NCBI RefSeq assembly: GCF_001006485.1
Contig: NZ_JUET01000058.1
Span: 1-64,000, forward strand
Length of the DNA stretch: 64,000 bases
Direction of reading: 5' to 3'
Source: Tannerella forsythia
GTDB taxonomy: Bacteria; Bacteroidota; Bacteroidia; Bacteroidales; Tannerellaceae
Shown here: piece after piece, positions 9,454 through 17,425 of the stretch
Position numbering within the stretch: position 1 is the first letter of the stretch
Layout of the letters: every line of letters starts with the position of its first letter
Made by a program: the position numbers and the translations under genes
The notes under the pieces: generated by a model
What the model was told of the DNA's origin: nothing
Database searches by the model: none
Seen by the model: the letters and a program-made list of their open reading frames with translations, nothing else

Positions 9454-11157
9454 ATGGAAAGAGATGAAAAAGTATTTATCTATCAGGTGTTTCCGAGGAT
9501 TTTCGGAAACAGGACGCACCCTTGTGTGAAGCATGGAAGTTTGCAGCAAAACGGGTCAGGTAAATTTGACGACTTCACATCGACCGCTTTAAAGGAGATC
9601 AAAGATTTCGGTATCACGCATGTGTGGTATACCGGTGTCATCGAACATGCCACGAAAACCGACTATACCGTGTTCGGCATACCTAAAGACCATGATGCCG
9701 TAGTAAAAGGGAAGGCCGGATCACCGTATGCCATTAAAGACTATTACGATGTGACGCCCGATCTTGCCCGAGAGGTCCCTAATCGTATGGCCGAATTTGA
9801 GGCGCTTGTCGATCGTACGCATGAGGCTGGCTTGAAAGTTATCATTGACTTTGTGCCTAACCACGTCGCCCGGCAGTACCATTCCGATGCCAAAAATCCG
9901 CTTATGCAGGATCTGGGACAAAATGATCAGACTCATCTTGCTTTCGATCCGAACAATAACTTTTACTATCTGCCGGGACAGACTCTCCAACTGCATTTCG
10001 GTGCACAGCAGGAAGATTTTGAATACAGTGAATTTCCAGCCAAAGTGACCGGTAACGATTGCTTTTCTGCGCATCCCGGCCAAAATGACTGGTACGAAAC
10101 GGTTAAGCTGAATTATGGCGTTGATTTCCAAAATGGGAAACTCGGACATTTCTATCCGGTGCCTGACACATGGAAGAAGATGCTCGATATCCTGAGGTTC
10201 TGGCTTGGAAAAGGAGTAGACGGCTTTCGTTGTGACATGGCGGAGATGGTGCCGATCGAATTTTGGGAATGGGTTATTCCGCGTGTACGTAGCTGGAAGA
10301 ATGTGATTTTCATTGCTGAAGTATATCATCCGTCGCTTTATCGCGATTTCTTGAAACGCGGTCAATTCGATTATCTGTATGACAAGGTTGGTCTGTATGA
10401 TACGCTTCGGGAGGTCATGTGCGGACGAGCTCCGGCCGGCCGGCTGACCGAATGCTGGCAGGCTGTCGACGATATCCGCCCTCACATGTTGGCTTTTCTC
10501 GAAAATCACGACGAACAGCGGATCGCCTCCGACTTCTTCGCCGGGGAAGCACAAGCCGGGATACCCGCTTTCCTTACGGCAGCTACGATGGGTACTAACC
10601 CGGTGATGATCTATTGCGGACAGGAACTGGGCGAACGGGGTATGGACGAAGAAGGCTTCAGCGGACGTGACGGACGCACAACGATATTCGATTACTGGAG
10701 CCTTGAGTGCTTGCGTAAATGGAACAACGACGGACGGTTCGATGAAGGACAGCTAACCGACGAACAGAAAACGTTGCGTCGCCAATATGCCGCCATTCTC
10801 CGCATCGCTGCCGCAGAGAAGGCAATTTGTCAAGGGAAATTTTTCGATCTGATGTACGTGAATCGGAACAACCCGTATTTCGATCCGCACCGGCAGTATG
10901 CATTCTTGCGCAAGTCGGGCCGTGAAGTCTTGCTTATTGTCGCGAATTTCGACCGGACGCCCCGGACGGTACGCGTCAACATCCCCGACGAAGCTTTCCG
11001 AAGCCTGCCGATTCCGGATAATCAAGCGGCCGAGCTGACGGACCTGTTTTCAGGAACGAAGACTGTCGGCACATTGACGGCCGCCTGCCCTTACGAGATG
11101 GCTTTGCCCGCATGCTCCGGAAAAATCTTGAAATTCCATTACAATACTCAGGGGTGA
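9454..11157 (+). CDS. GH13 alpha-amylase-family glycosidase
   Basis: The product is 567 aa without a signal peptide, so it is cytoplasmic. All four conserved GH13 regions are present. Region I is DFVPNH (132-137). Region II is GFRCD (257-261), with Asp261 as the predicted nucleophile and Arg259. Region III is FIAEVYHP, with Glu289 as acid/base. Region IV is ENHDEQR, with Asp353 as transition-state stabiliser. The end (about 470-560) is a beta-domain typical of the family. It should hydrolyse or rearrange alpha-glucosidic bonds, probably maltodextrin or glycogen; the exact specificity is not readable. It follows the patatin gene by 8 bases and is not in a starch-utilisation cluster. Confidence 0.92.
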   Translation: MERDEKVFIYQVFPRIFGNRTHPCVKHGSLQQNGSGKFDDFTSTALKEIKDFGITHVWYTGVIEHATKTDYTVFGIPKDHDAVVKGKAGSPYAIKDYYDVTPDLAREVPNRMAEFEALVDRTHEAGLKVIIDFVPNHVARQYHSDAKNPLMQDLGQNDQTHLAFDPNNNFYYLPGQTLQLHFGAQQEDFEYSEFPAKVTGNDCFSAHPGQNDWYETVKLNYGVDFQNGKLGHFYPVPDTWKKMLDILRFWLGKGVDGFRCDMAEMVPIEFWEWVIPRVRSWKNVIFIAEVYHPSLYRDFLKRGQFDYLYDKVGLYDTLREVMCGRAPAGRLTECWQAVDDIRPHMLAFLENHDEQRIASDFFAGEAQAGIPAFLTAATMGTNPVMIYCGQELGERGMDEEGFSGRDGRTTIFDYWSLECLRKWNNDGRFDEGQLTDEQKTLRRQYAAILRIAAAEKAICQGKFFDLMYVNRNNPYFDPHRQYAFLRKSGREVLLIVANFDRTPRTVRVNIPDEAFRSLPIPDNQAAELTDLFSGTKTVGTLTAACPYEMALPACSGKILKFHYNTQG

Positions 11158-11218
11158 ATATTTTAAGCGAGTGAAGGGTTTTTTTCATAAACAGACCCGT
11201 TATTTCGGAATAAGTTCC

Positions 11219-11227
11219 TACTTTTGT
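11219..11227 (+). promoter_or_regulatory. -7 element of prs
   Basis: TACTTTTGT matches TAnnTTTG and lies 31 bases before the prs ATG. No convincing -33 element is seen at the usual spacing. Confidence 0.45.
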
Positions 11228-11258
11228 ACGATATTACTTTTAAATAAAATTCGATCTG

Positions 11259-12203
11259 ATGAGTGCACATACTCCTTTTGCTGTCTTTTCGGGAACAAAC
11301 TCCCGTTATCTTGCAGAGAAAATCTGTAATAGTCTGGGTTGTTCGATGGGACAGATGAATATTGAACATTTCTCCGACGGTGAGTTTTCCGTCTCATACG
11401 AAGAAAGTATCCGTGGCAAAGACGTGTTTTTAGTACAATCTACATTCCCCAATGCGGACAACCTGATGGAACTCCTGCTGATGATGGATGCAGCCAAACG
11501 TGCTTCAGCACATTCGGTCATTGCCGTCATTCCGTATTTCGGATGGGCGCGTCAAGACCGGAAAGATAAACCGCGCGTCTCCATTGGGGCGAAAATGATT
11601 GCGGATTTGTTGAGTGTGTCCGGTCTGGATCGGCTCATCACGATGGATTTGCATGCGGATCAGATTCAAGGTTTCTTCAATGTGCCAGTCGACCATCTGT
11701 ACGCCTCATCCGTATTTCTTGACTACATCAAAGCGCAGCTCCCGCTCGATAACCTCGTGATGGCCACCCCTGATGTAGGCGGCACGAAACGTGCCAGCAG
11801 CTATTCGAAATTTCTTGAAATACCGATGGTCATCTGTTATAAGAAACGACTTAAAGCCAATGAGATTGCCGACATGAGGATCATCGGTGATGTAGATGGC
11901 AGAGATGTGCTGTTAGTCGATGATATTGTCGATACCGCCGGAACGATTACGAAAGCCGCCGATCTGATGATGCAAAATGGAGCGAAATCCGTGCGGGCAA
12001 TGGCAAGCCATGCCGTAATGTCTGACCCTGCTACGATGCGTATTGATCAGTCGTCGTTAAAAGAAATGATTTTCACCGATTCGATTCCCTATACGAAGAA
12101 AAGCGAAAAGATTACGGTACTGTCGGTGGCCGACATGTTTGCCGAAGCCATCCGGCGTGTGTGCCACGACGAATCGATCAGTTCGCTTTATGCTATCAAG
12201 TAA
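11259..12203 (+). CDS. prs: Ribose-phosphate pyrophosphokinase
   Basis: The 314-aa product is full length for class I PRPP synthetase, which transfers pyrophosphate from ATP to ribose 5-phosphate to make PRPP for purine, pyrimidine, His, Trp and NAD synthesis. Signatures seen: the ATP flexible loop (YFGWARQDRKDK, about 93-104), the metal-binding HAD-like segment TMDLHADQIQGFF (128-140), the catalytic flexible loop CYKKRLKANE (193-202), and the PRPP-binding loop VDDIVDTAGTI (220-230). It has its own -7 element and appears to be transcribed alone. The spacer behind it carries a degenerate GCTGACAGCTGACGACTGA-type intergenic repeat. Confidence 0.97.
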   Translation: MSAHTPFAVFSGTNSRYLAEKICNSLGCSMGQMNIEHFSDGEFSVSYEESIRGKDVFLVQSTFPNADNLMELLLMMDAAKRASAHSVIAVIPYFGWARQDRKDKPRVSIGAKMIADLLSVSGLDRLITMDLHADQIQGFFNVPVDHLYASSVFLDYIKAQLPLDNLVMATPDVGGTKRASSYSKFLEIPMVICYKKRLKANEIADMRIIGDVDGRDVLLVDDIVDTAGTITKAADLMMQNGAKSVRAMASHAVMSDPATMRIDQSSLKEMIFTDSIPYTKKSEKITVLSVADMFAEAIRRVCHDESISSLYAIK

Positions 12204-12291
12204 CGGGCGGGGAACAGATGATTATGAGTTAAGTATGCTGACAGCTGACGACTGAATACTGACAACTGAAAAACAATGATCAAACAATGCC

Positions 12292-12633
12292 ATGATTTTG
12301 GATTTTCCGAACATTAAAGAAGAACGGTTACCGCGTTTTAAAGGCGGTGAAAAGGAATATATCGCACGTATGTTTGTCGATGAGCATAACCGTATCATGT
12401 ACGGCCGGCTTGAATCCGGCGCATCTATCGGCATGCATATGCACGATACGAGTAGCGAAACTATTTATGTCCTGCAAGGAAGCGGTAAGGTGTTGATCGA
12501 CGACGGGGAAGAGAACGTGAGCGCAGGGCAGTGTCATTACTGCCCGAAAGGTCATGCGCACAGTCTTGTGAACGACAGTGATGCCGATCTGATCTTTTTT
12601 GCCGTTATCCCTCAACATGAAAGCGTAGGCTAA
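12292..12633 (+). CDS. Small cupin-domain protein
   Basis: The product is 113 aa, a single cupin barrel. Cupin motif 1 is seen as GMHMHDTSSETIYVLQGSG (about 47-65), giving two His and a Glu as likely metal ligands; motif 2 is GQCHYCPKGHAHSLVN (about 80-95), with a further His. It should bind a divalent metal and a small ligand. Such stand-alone cupins include isomerases, dioxygenases and sensors, and the sequence does not tell which. It faces the mnmA gene, with their ends only 20 bases apart. Confidence 0.85.
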   Translation: MILDFPNIKEERLPRFKGGEKEYIARMFVDEHNRIMYGRLESGASIGMHMHDTSSETIYVLQGSGKVLIDDGEENVSAGQCHYCPKGHAHSLVNDSDADLIFFAVIPQHESVG

Positions 12634-12653
12634 GCCTCCTGCTGTCACTTTTA

Positions 12654-13718
12654 TCAGATAATCATTCCGCTCCCAATGCAGAGATGATGCTCCTTGTCGT
12701 ATACGACAGCGAACTGCCCGGGCGCAATGCCCTGTATCTTGTCGTCGCTACGGATCGTATATAAGTCGCCGAAGCGACGAATATAGCCATGCGTGAACTC
12801 GGGTGTGTGACGAATCTTGAATGTGATTTCTTTCTCATCGTCGAACGTCCCCCAGATATCTTCGGTGATAAAATGGAAACCTTCCATACGAATCGTTTTG
12901 CCGTATTGTGTTTCCGGATCGTAGCCGTTCGAGACATAAATAATATTATCGTCCACATCTTTCCGGATCACGAACCACGGTCCTCCGCTCAATCCTAACC
13001 CTTTGCGCTGACCGATGGTGTGAAACCAGTAGCCTTGATGTTTACCGATCACCTTACCGGTTTCCAGTTCGATGATTTTCCCTTCACGACGGCCGAGATA
13101 ACGCTCGATAAAATCGTTGTAATCAATTTTACCGAGAAAGCAGATGCCCTGACTGTCTCTGCGCTGTGCGCTCGGCAGGTTCTGTGCCGAAGCAATGGCA
13201 CGCACTTCACTCTTCATCAGGTGGCCGATCGGAAACATCAGCTTGGAAATTTGCAGATTCGTGATCTGACCGAGGAAATCCGTCTGATCTTTCACGGGGT
13301 CTTTCGCTGTCGACAGCCACGTCCGACCGTTGATCTCCGTTGTTGTCGCGTAATGTCCCGTAGCGATTTTGTCGAAATCTTTTCCCCACCGGTCTTCAAA
13401 GCATCCGAATTTGATGTAGCGATTGCACATCATATCGGGATTGGGAGTCAGGCCACGTTTTACGGACTCGATCGTATAGCTGACCACTTTGTCCCAATAT
13501 TCGTCGTGAAGCGAAACCACCTCCATCCGGCAGCCGTATTTCTTTGCTATATATGTGGTCATTTCGATATCTTCTTCCGCCGGACAGTCGATGTATCCGT
13601 CCTTATCCTCCATCCCGATACGGATGTAGAAAATCGTCGGGTCGTAGCCCGCCTCTTTCAGCAGATGTACGACGACCGAACTGTCTACCCCTCCGGAAAC
13701 CAATGCGACTATTTCCAT
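12654..13718 (-). CDS. mnmA: tRNA-specific 2-thiouridylase MnmA
   Basis: The 354-aa product makes the 2-thio group of wobble uridine 34 in tRNA-Lys, -Glu and -Gln. The PP-loop VSGGVDSS lies at 7-14. The two catalytic cysteines are Cys98 ([10 protein letters not shown]) and Cys193 (GICFLGK), spaced as in known MnmA proteins. The tRNA-interacting GHYATT (121-126) and the C-terminal beta-barrel are present. The open frame extends 91 codons further upstream, but that part is unlike the family and the promoter lies inside it, so the ATG at 13718 is the start. Its 3' end converges with the cupin gene. Confidence 0.95.
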   Translation of the reverse strand: MEIVALVSGGVDSSVVVHLLKEAGYDPTIFYIRIGMEDKDGYIDCPAEEDIEMTTYIAKKYGCRMEVVSLHDEYWDKVVSYTIESVKRGLTPNPDMMCNRYIKFGCFEDRWGKDFDKIATGHYATTTEINGRTWLSTAKDPVKDQTDFLGQITNLQISKLMFPIGHLMKSEVRAIASAQNLPSAQRRDSQGICFLGKIDYNDFIERYLGRREGKIIELETGKVIGKHQGYWFHTIGQRKGLGLSGGPWFVIRKDVDDNIIYVSNGYDPETQYGKTIRMEGFHFITEDIWGTFDDEKEITFKIRHTPEFTHGYIRRFGDLYTIRSDDKIQGIAPGQFAVVYDKEHHLCIGSGMII

Positions 13719-13739
13719 ACTCTTACCGATAACTTTTCC

Positions 13740-13775
13740 GCAAAAGTACAAAAAAGACATCTTTCGGACAACGAA
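13740..13775 (-). promoter_or_regulatory. Promoter of mnmA
   Basis: On the minus strand the -7 element TACTTTTGC occupies 13740-13748, 21 bases before the ATG, with GTTGTCC (13769-13775) 20 bases upstream as a weak -33 element. It fixes the mnmA start. Confidence 0.6.
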
Positions 13776-13805
13776 ACCGCTTCGTTCCTGCTTATTGGCA
13801 TAGAG

Positions 13806-13855
13806 AATCCCCTCTTTGGGGGATTGCGGCGTTCCTTCGTTCGTCGTACCTTTGA
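13806..13855 (+). promoter_or_regulatory. Promoter with AATCCC-N8-GGGATT dyad, no annotated gene behind it
   Basis: A perfect dyad AATCCC-N8-GGGATT (13806-13825) ends in ATTG (13823-13826), the -33 element. Exactly 20 bases later comes TACCTTTGA (13847-13855), a good -7 element. The architecture is identical to four other promoters in the window. The dyad alone could be mistaken for a terminator hairpin, but the fixed spacing to a -7 element argues for a promoter. It points to the small frames at 13862-14003. Confidence 0.55.
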
Positions 13856-13861
13856 AGCCGG

Positions 13862-14003
13862 ATGAACAAGCGCAATCAACGACCATACCCACTATGCCCG
13901 TGGGGAGATGATGTACCTCACCGAAGCTCTTATTGCTTTGGCTGCCCGCCATGGATTCGAACTGAAGGAGTTTAAGCGGCTCTTGCCGCATTATTCATGC
14001 TAA
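13862..14003 (+). pseudogene. Possible small gene or frameshifted remnant
   Basis: Two overlapping frames follow the promoter. An ATG at 13862 opens a 37-codon frame with three cysteines (PLCPWG, YCFGC). A second frame (13908-14003, 31 codons, [20 protein letters not shown] and on to LLPHYSC) looks like one amphipathic helical segment of a real protein and is open upstream to a stop at 13863. A single frameshift near 13890 would join the start of the first with the body of the second. I do not recognise either product. The 430 bases between mnmA and tetR otherwise hold only the promoters listed. Confidence 0.3.
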
Positions 14004-14069
14004 AACGAAGATTTCGTCTCCCTCCTGATGTTTTTCTCCCTCCCTAACAAAGGGGATATAGTCCTCAAA

Positions 14070-14120
14070 AATCCCCCTTTTTAGGGATTGTGAACACTGT
14101 TCATTTGGCATAATTTTGCA
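14070..14120 (+). promoter_or_regulatory. tetR promoter: dyad, operator and -7 element
   Basis: Three stacked signals are seen. First is the 20-bp dyad AATCCC-N8-GGGATT (14070-14089), whose end supplies the -33 element ATTG (14087-14090). Second is a perfect palindrome TGAAC-ACT-GTTCA (14091-14103) lying between -33 and -7, where a repressor would block RNA polymerase. Third is the -7 element TAATTTTGC (14112-14120), 21 bases from -33. The adjacent gene is a TetR regulator, so autoregulation through the palindrome is the simplest reading. A near copy of the whole arrangement lies at 27608-27657. Confidence 0.7.
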
Positions 14121-14148
14121 ATTGTAATTTTACTGTTTAAGTAGATAA

Positions 14149-14766
14149 ATGGCACAAGTACAGAAAGAGGATATACGCCGTATCATTCTGCAAGCGGCAC
14201 GGGGAGAGTTTCTGCAAAAGGGATTCAAAGATACTTCTATGCGTACTATCTCGAGATTGTCGGGGGTAACGCTTAGCAATATTTACAACTATTTCAGAGA
14301 CAAGGACGAGATTTTCCGTGCGGTACTCACCCCGTTGCTCAATGCTTTCGAGCAGTTGTTCGCCGAACACAACAGCGATGATTACATGAGTAAGGAATTT
14401 TTCTCAATGGACTCGCACCAGAAAAAGTTGATCGATGATTTTATGGTTATCCCGACGAATTACAGGACGGAGCTGAAAATATTGCTTTTCAATTCCGCGG
14501 GTTCGTCGCTCGAAAATTTCAGAGACACCTTTGTCGATCGGTACACGCAGGAGAGCCTGCGGTATATGAAATTAATGAAAGAACGATACCCTCATATCAA
14601 AGCCGACTTCTCTGATTTTTTCTTGCATTCGATGTGCTCACTTTGGCTGACGGTGATGGGCGAAATCGTAACGCACGACGAATTGACCGATGCCGATATC
14701 AAACAGTTTATTACGGAATACATCACTTTCGGTACTGCCGGATGGAAAGCTTTGATGAAGATATGA
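14149..14766 (+). CDS. TetR/AcrR-family transcriptional regulator
   Basis: The product is 205 aa, typical for the family. The N-terminal DNA-binding domain covers about 5-55, with the helix-turn-helix TSMRTISRLSGVTLSNIYNYF at 29-49 and the following DKDEIFRAVL. The C-terminal part is an all-helical ligand-binding region with no recognisable ligand signature. TetR repressors usually bind a palindrome near their own gene and release it on binding a small molecule that the controlled genes export or metabolise. Here the next gene is an MMPL/RND exporter. A perfect palindrome sits in its own promoter, and a similar one lies in the promoter at 27.6 kb, so it probably controls much of the accessory block. 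Confidence 0.9.
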   Translation: MAQVQKEDIRRIILQAARGEFLQKGFKDTSMRTISRLSGVTLSNIYNYFRDKDEIFRAVLTPLLNAFEQLFAEHNSDDYMSKEFFSMDSHQKKLIDDFMVIPTNYRTELKILLFNSAGSSLENFRDTFVDRYTQESLRYMKLMKERYPHIKADFSDFFLHSMCSLWLTVMGEIVTHDELTDADIKQFITEYITFGTAGWKALMKI

Positions 14767-14810
14767 ACAAAATATTTTTTTTGAACGAATTAGAACAATG
14801 TTCTTTAATA

Positions 14811-14941
14811 GGTATTGGGTGTTTGGTATTCGGTTTGGGGTGTGTTGTAGAGACGTAATTGCCGAGCAAGAGCAAATGGTTAGGGTAAAATTGTGTTTTT
14901 TACACCCCAACACCTAACCCCCAAAACCCAATACCAAACAT
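14811..14941. repeat. Intergenic inverted-repeat element (GGTATTGGGTGTT family)
   Basis: The left arm (around 14818-14845) and the right arm (around 14902-14941) are imperfect inverted copies of a GGTGTTAGGTATTGGG-type unit, with a GTAGAGAC core piece between them. The same unit recurs in spacers at 17.3, 21.05, 28.3, 28.7, 29.3, 36.6 and 37.0 kb, but I do not see it outside the 14.8-37.1 kb block. Confidence 0.6.
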
Positions 14942-14977
14942 AAATATAATTGAATTATTAATTAATAGACAATACAG

Positions 14978-17326
14978 ATGAAAATAGAAAAGATCAACAG
15001 ATGGTTTGCCCGTAGAGGCGAATGGATTGTAAAAAGACGATGGGTGGTAATAATCGGATTCATTGCTCTGTTTGCCGCAGGGTTCTATGGACTTCGGTTT
15101 ATGAAAATCAACGACTCGTGGGAGAGCTACTTCCTCGAAGACGACCCCGTACTGCTCAAAACGGAAGAGTTCAAAGCCGTATTCGGCAACGACAATTATG
15201 CTGCCGTATTGACCGATTGCGACAACACTTTTACCAAGGAAAATCTGGAACTCATACGCGAGTTGTCGAACGAGATGCTCGACAGTATGTCGTATGCCGA
15301 CAAGATGACCTCTATCACCGACATCGAATTTATGATAGGCAACGAAGAGGGTATGTCTATCGAACAGATTGTGCCCGAAGAGATACCTTCCGACGAGGCA
15401 GGGCTTGCAGAGATACGCCGTAAGGCATTCCTCAAACCGTATATCGCCAACCGACTCGTATCGCAAGACGGCAGAAACACTTGGGTATTGCTCAAACTGC
15501 GTCCCTTCCCCGACGATTCGGTATGGTACAAGGGCAAAGGTTCGGTGCCTCCCGAGAACCTGACAGGTAGAGAATTGGAACACATCATAAGAAAAGACAA
15601 GTACAAGCCCCTCAACCCGAAAGGTATGGGACTTCCCTATCTTACCGACCAGAAGATGAAATGGATAGGCAAGGAGTTACCTCGTATTATGGGGCTGGCT
15701 ATATTGCTGGCAATCGTAGTGCTGATATTTGCCACCAGATCGTTGAGGGGAGTCGTAGTGCCTGTCGTTACGGCAATAGGGTCTATCGTGATGTCCTACG
15801 GTATGCTCGGATATCTTCGTTTCTCGATAGACAGCGGTATGATGTTGATACCTATGTTGCTGGCTTTTGCCGTGGCGATAGCTTACAACATACACGTACA
15901 CTCGTTTTTCAGGCGACGATTCCAGATGTACGGCAATCGTCGGCAGGCGGTCGTCGATACGGTAGGCGAGATGGGCTGGCCTGTACTATTCAGTGCCCTG
16001 ACTACGTTTGCCGCACTGCTGTCGTTCCTTACCATTCCTGCCACACCGATGCACTTTATCGGTATTGCTACTTCTACGAGCGTGATGCTTACCTTCCTGA
16101 TTGCCGTAACCGTGATGCCTGCCGTCCTCAGCTTCGGCAAAGACCGCCAACCCGACCCCAAGATACAGGCAGCCGGAGGCGGATGGCTCGACCACCGTCT
16201 CGAAGCATTCGGTAATGTGGTATTGAATCGCGAGAAAGTGATATGGGGCATATTCATTGTCTTTACCGTCTTTATGATTTATCAGTTTACCAAGATAGAG
16301 ACGGCATTCGATGTGGAGAGTTCGATGGGACGTAAAGTTCCTTATGTAAAAGAAATACTCGAAGCGAGTGAGACGGAGCTCGGCTCTATTTACTCGTACG
16401 ATGTTATGATAGATCTGCCCGAAGACGGAGCCGCCAAGTCGCGCGAAACGCTGGTAGCCCTCGACTCATTGCAGAGATATGTCGATAAATATCCGTTGAC
16501 CAAACGCAGCTCTTCGATATTGAACATACTCAAAGACCTCAATCAGACGCTCAACAACGGCAATGCCGCCTACTATGCCATACCTGCAAACTCCGACGAG
16601 ATAGCCCAACAACTGTTGCTCTACGAGAATGCCGGAGGCAGCGAAGCAGAGACGTGGATAGATTACGATTACCGACGGCTGAGGCTGCAGGTGGAGATGA
16701 ATGCGTATAATTCGGGTGAAGCCGAAAGAGAGTTGAAAGACGTGGCGGAGGTAGCCGAAAAGTTGTTCCCCGATGCCAAAATCACTCCCGTAGGCTCTAT
16801 GCCGCAGTTTACCGCAATGATGAACTATGTGGTACGCGGACAGATTACCTCCTTTGCCGTGTCGCTATTGATTATCGGAGTGCTGATGATGTTGGTATTC
16901 GGAAGCATTCGTCTTGGGCTTATAGGGCTTATTCCTAATATTATGCCTGCCATCACGGTAGGCGGTCTGATGGGTTGGCTCGGATATCCGCTCGATATGA
17001 TGACAGCTACCATTATGCCGATGATACTCGGTCTGGCTGTCGACGATACCATTCACTTCATCAACCACGGACATCTCGAGTTTCAGCGGCAACGTAACTA
17101 TCGAAAAGCCACTCTCAGGACATTCCGCATAGTGGGTACTCCCATCTTGCTTACAAGTCTGGTCATATCTGCCAATTTTGCGATGTATATGACATCGAAC
17201 GGACTTACCATAATACATATGGGTATACTGTCGGTGGCAGGTGTATTGACGGCTTTGTTAGCCGACTTGTGCATTACGCCGCTATTATTCCGCCGTTTCA
17301 GAATATTCGGTAAAGAAAAGAATTGA
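14978..17326 (+). CDS. MMPL/RND-superfamily exporter
   Basis: The product is 782 aa with the RND plan. A first membrane helix (about 20-40) is followed by a large periplasmic loop (about 41-230) and a block of five helices (about 232-375). A second helix-loop-helices half follows (helix about 405-425, loop to about 625, helices to the end). The proton-relay-like acidic pair is seen only in the second half (GLAVDDTIHF, Asp689-Asp690). The equivalent place in the first half (AFAVAIAYNIHVHSFF, about 295-310) has none, as in other MMPL/HpnN-type lipid transporters. MMPL proteins export lipids or hydrophobic compounds. In many bacteria this class is encoded with a LolA-like carrier and a DUF1302-like barrel, both present here at 24776 and 26214. 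Confidence 0.88.
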   Translation: MKIEKINRWFARRGEWIVKRRWVVIIGFIALFAAGFYGLRFMKINDSWESYFLEDDPVLLKTEEFKAVFGNDNYAAVLTDCDNTFTKENLELIRELSNEMLDSMSYADKMTSITDIEFMIGNEEGMSIEQIVPEEIPSDEAGLAEIRRKAFLKPYIANRLVSQDGRNTWVLLKLRPFPDDSVWYKGKGSVPPENLTGRELEHIIRKDKYKPLNPKGMGLPYLTDQKMKWIGKELPRIMGLAILLAIVVLIFATRSLRGVVVPVVTAIGSIVMSYGMLGYLRFSIDSGMMLIPMLLAFAVAIAYNIHVHSFFRRRFQMYGNRRQAVVDTVGEMGWPVLFSALTTFAALLSFLTIPATPMHFIGIATSTSVMLTFLIAVTVMPAVLSFGKDRQPDPKIQAAGGGWLDHRLEAFGNVVLNREKVIWGIFIVFTVFMIYQFTKIETAFDVESSMGRKVPYVKEILEASETELGSIYSYDVMIDLPEDGAAKSRETLVALDSLQRYVDKYPLTKRSSSILNILKDLNQTLNNGNAAYYAIPANSDEIAQQLLLYENAGGSEAETWIDYDYRRLRLQVEMNAYNSGEAERELKDVAEVAEKLFPDAKITPVGSMPQFTAMMNYVVRGQITSFAVSLLIIGVLMMLVFGSIRLGLIGLIPNIMPAITVGGLMGWLGYPLDMMTATIMPMILGLAVDDTIHFINHGHLEFQRQRNYRKATLRTFRIVGTPILLTSLVISANFAMYMTSNGLTIIHMGILSVAGVLTALLADLCITPLLFRRFRIFGKEKN

Positions 17327-17329
17327 GGT

Positions 17330-17379
17330 AGGTGTTAGGGATTGGGTATGGGGTTGTTCTTGCCTAATACCCAACACCT
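17330..17379. repeat. Hairpin repeat between exporter and TonB receptor genes
   Basis: AGGTGTT...GGGTAT and ATACCC.AACACCT pair across a loop rich in G and T (17330-17336 with 17373-17379, plus the inner arm). It belongs to the GGTATTGGGTGTT family and could act as an attenuator, but there is no T-run. Confidence 0.5.
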
Positions 17380-17425
17380 AATATCTCTTAAAAATAAACA
17401 GCGTAATAATATGTATATATAGAAT

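Noticed and set aside
13806-13825. Terminator for a gene ending near 13.8 kb
   Set aside because: No gene ends there on the plus strand, there is no T-run, and the sequence has a fixed-distance -7 element as in four other promoters.
13719-13991. 91-codon N-terminal extension of MnmA
   Set aside because: MnmA proteins start directly before the VSGGVDSS loop, and the gene's -7 element lies at 13740-13748 within the extension.
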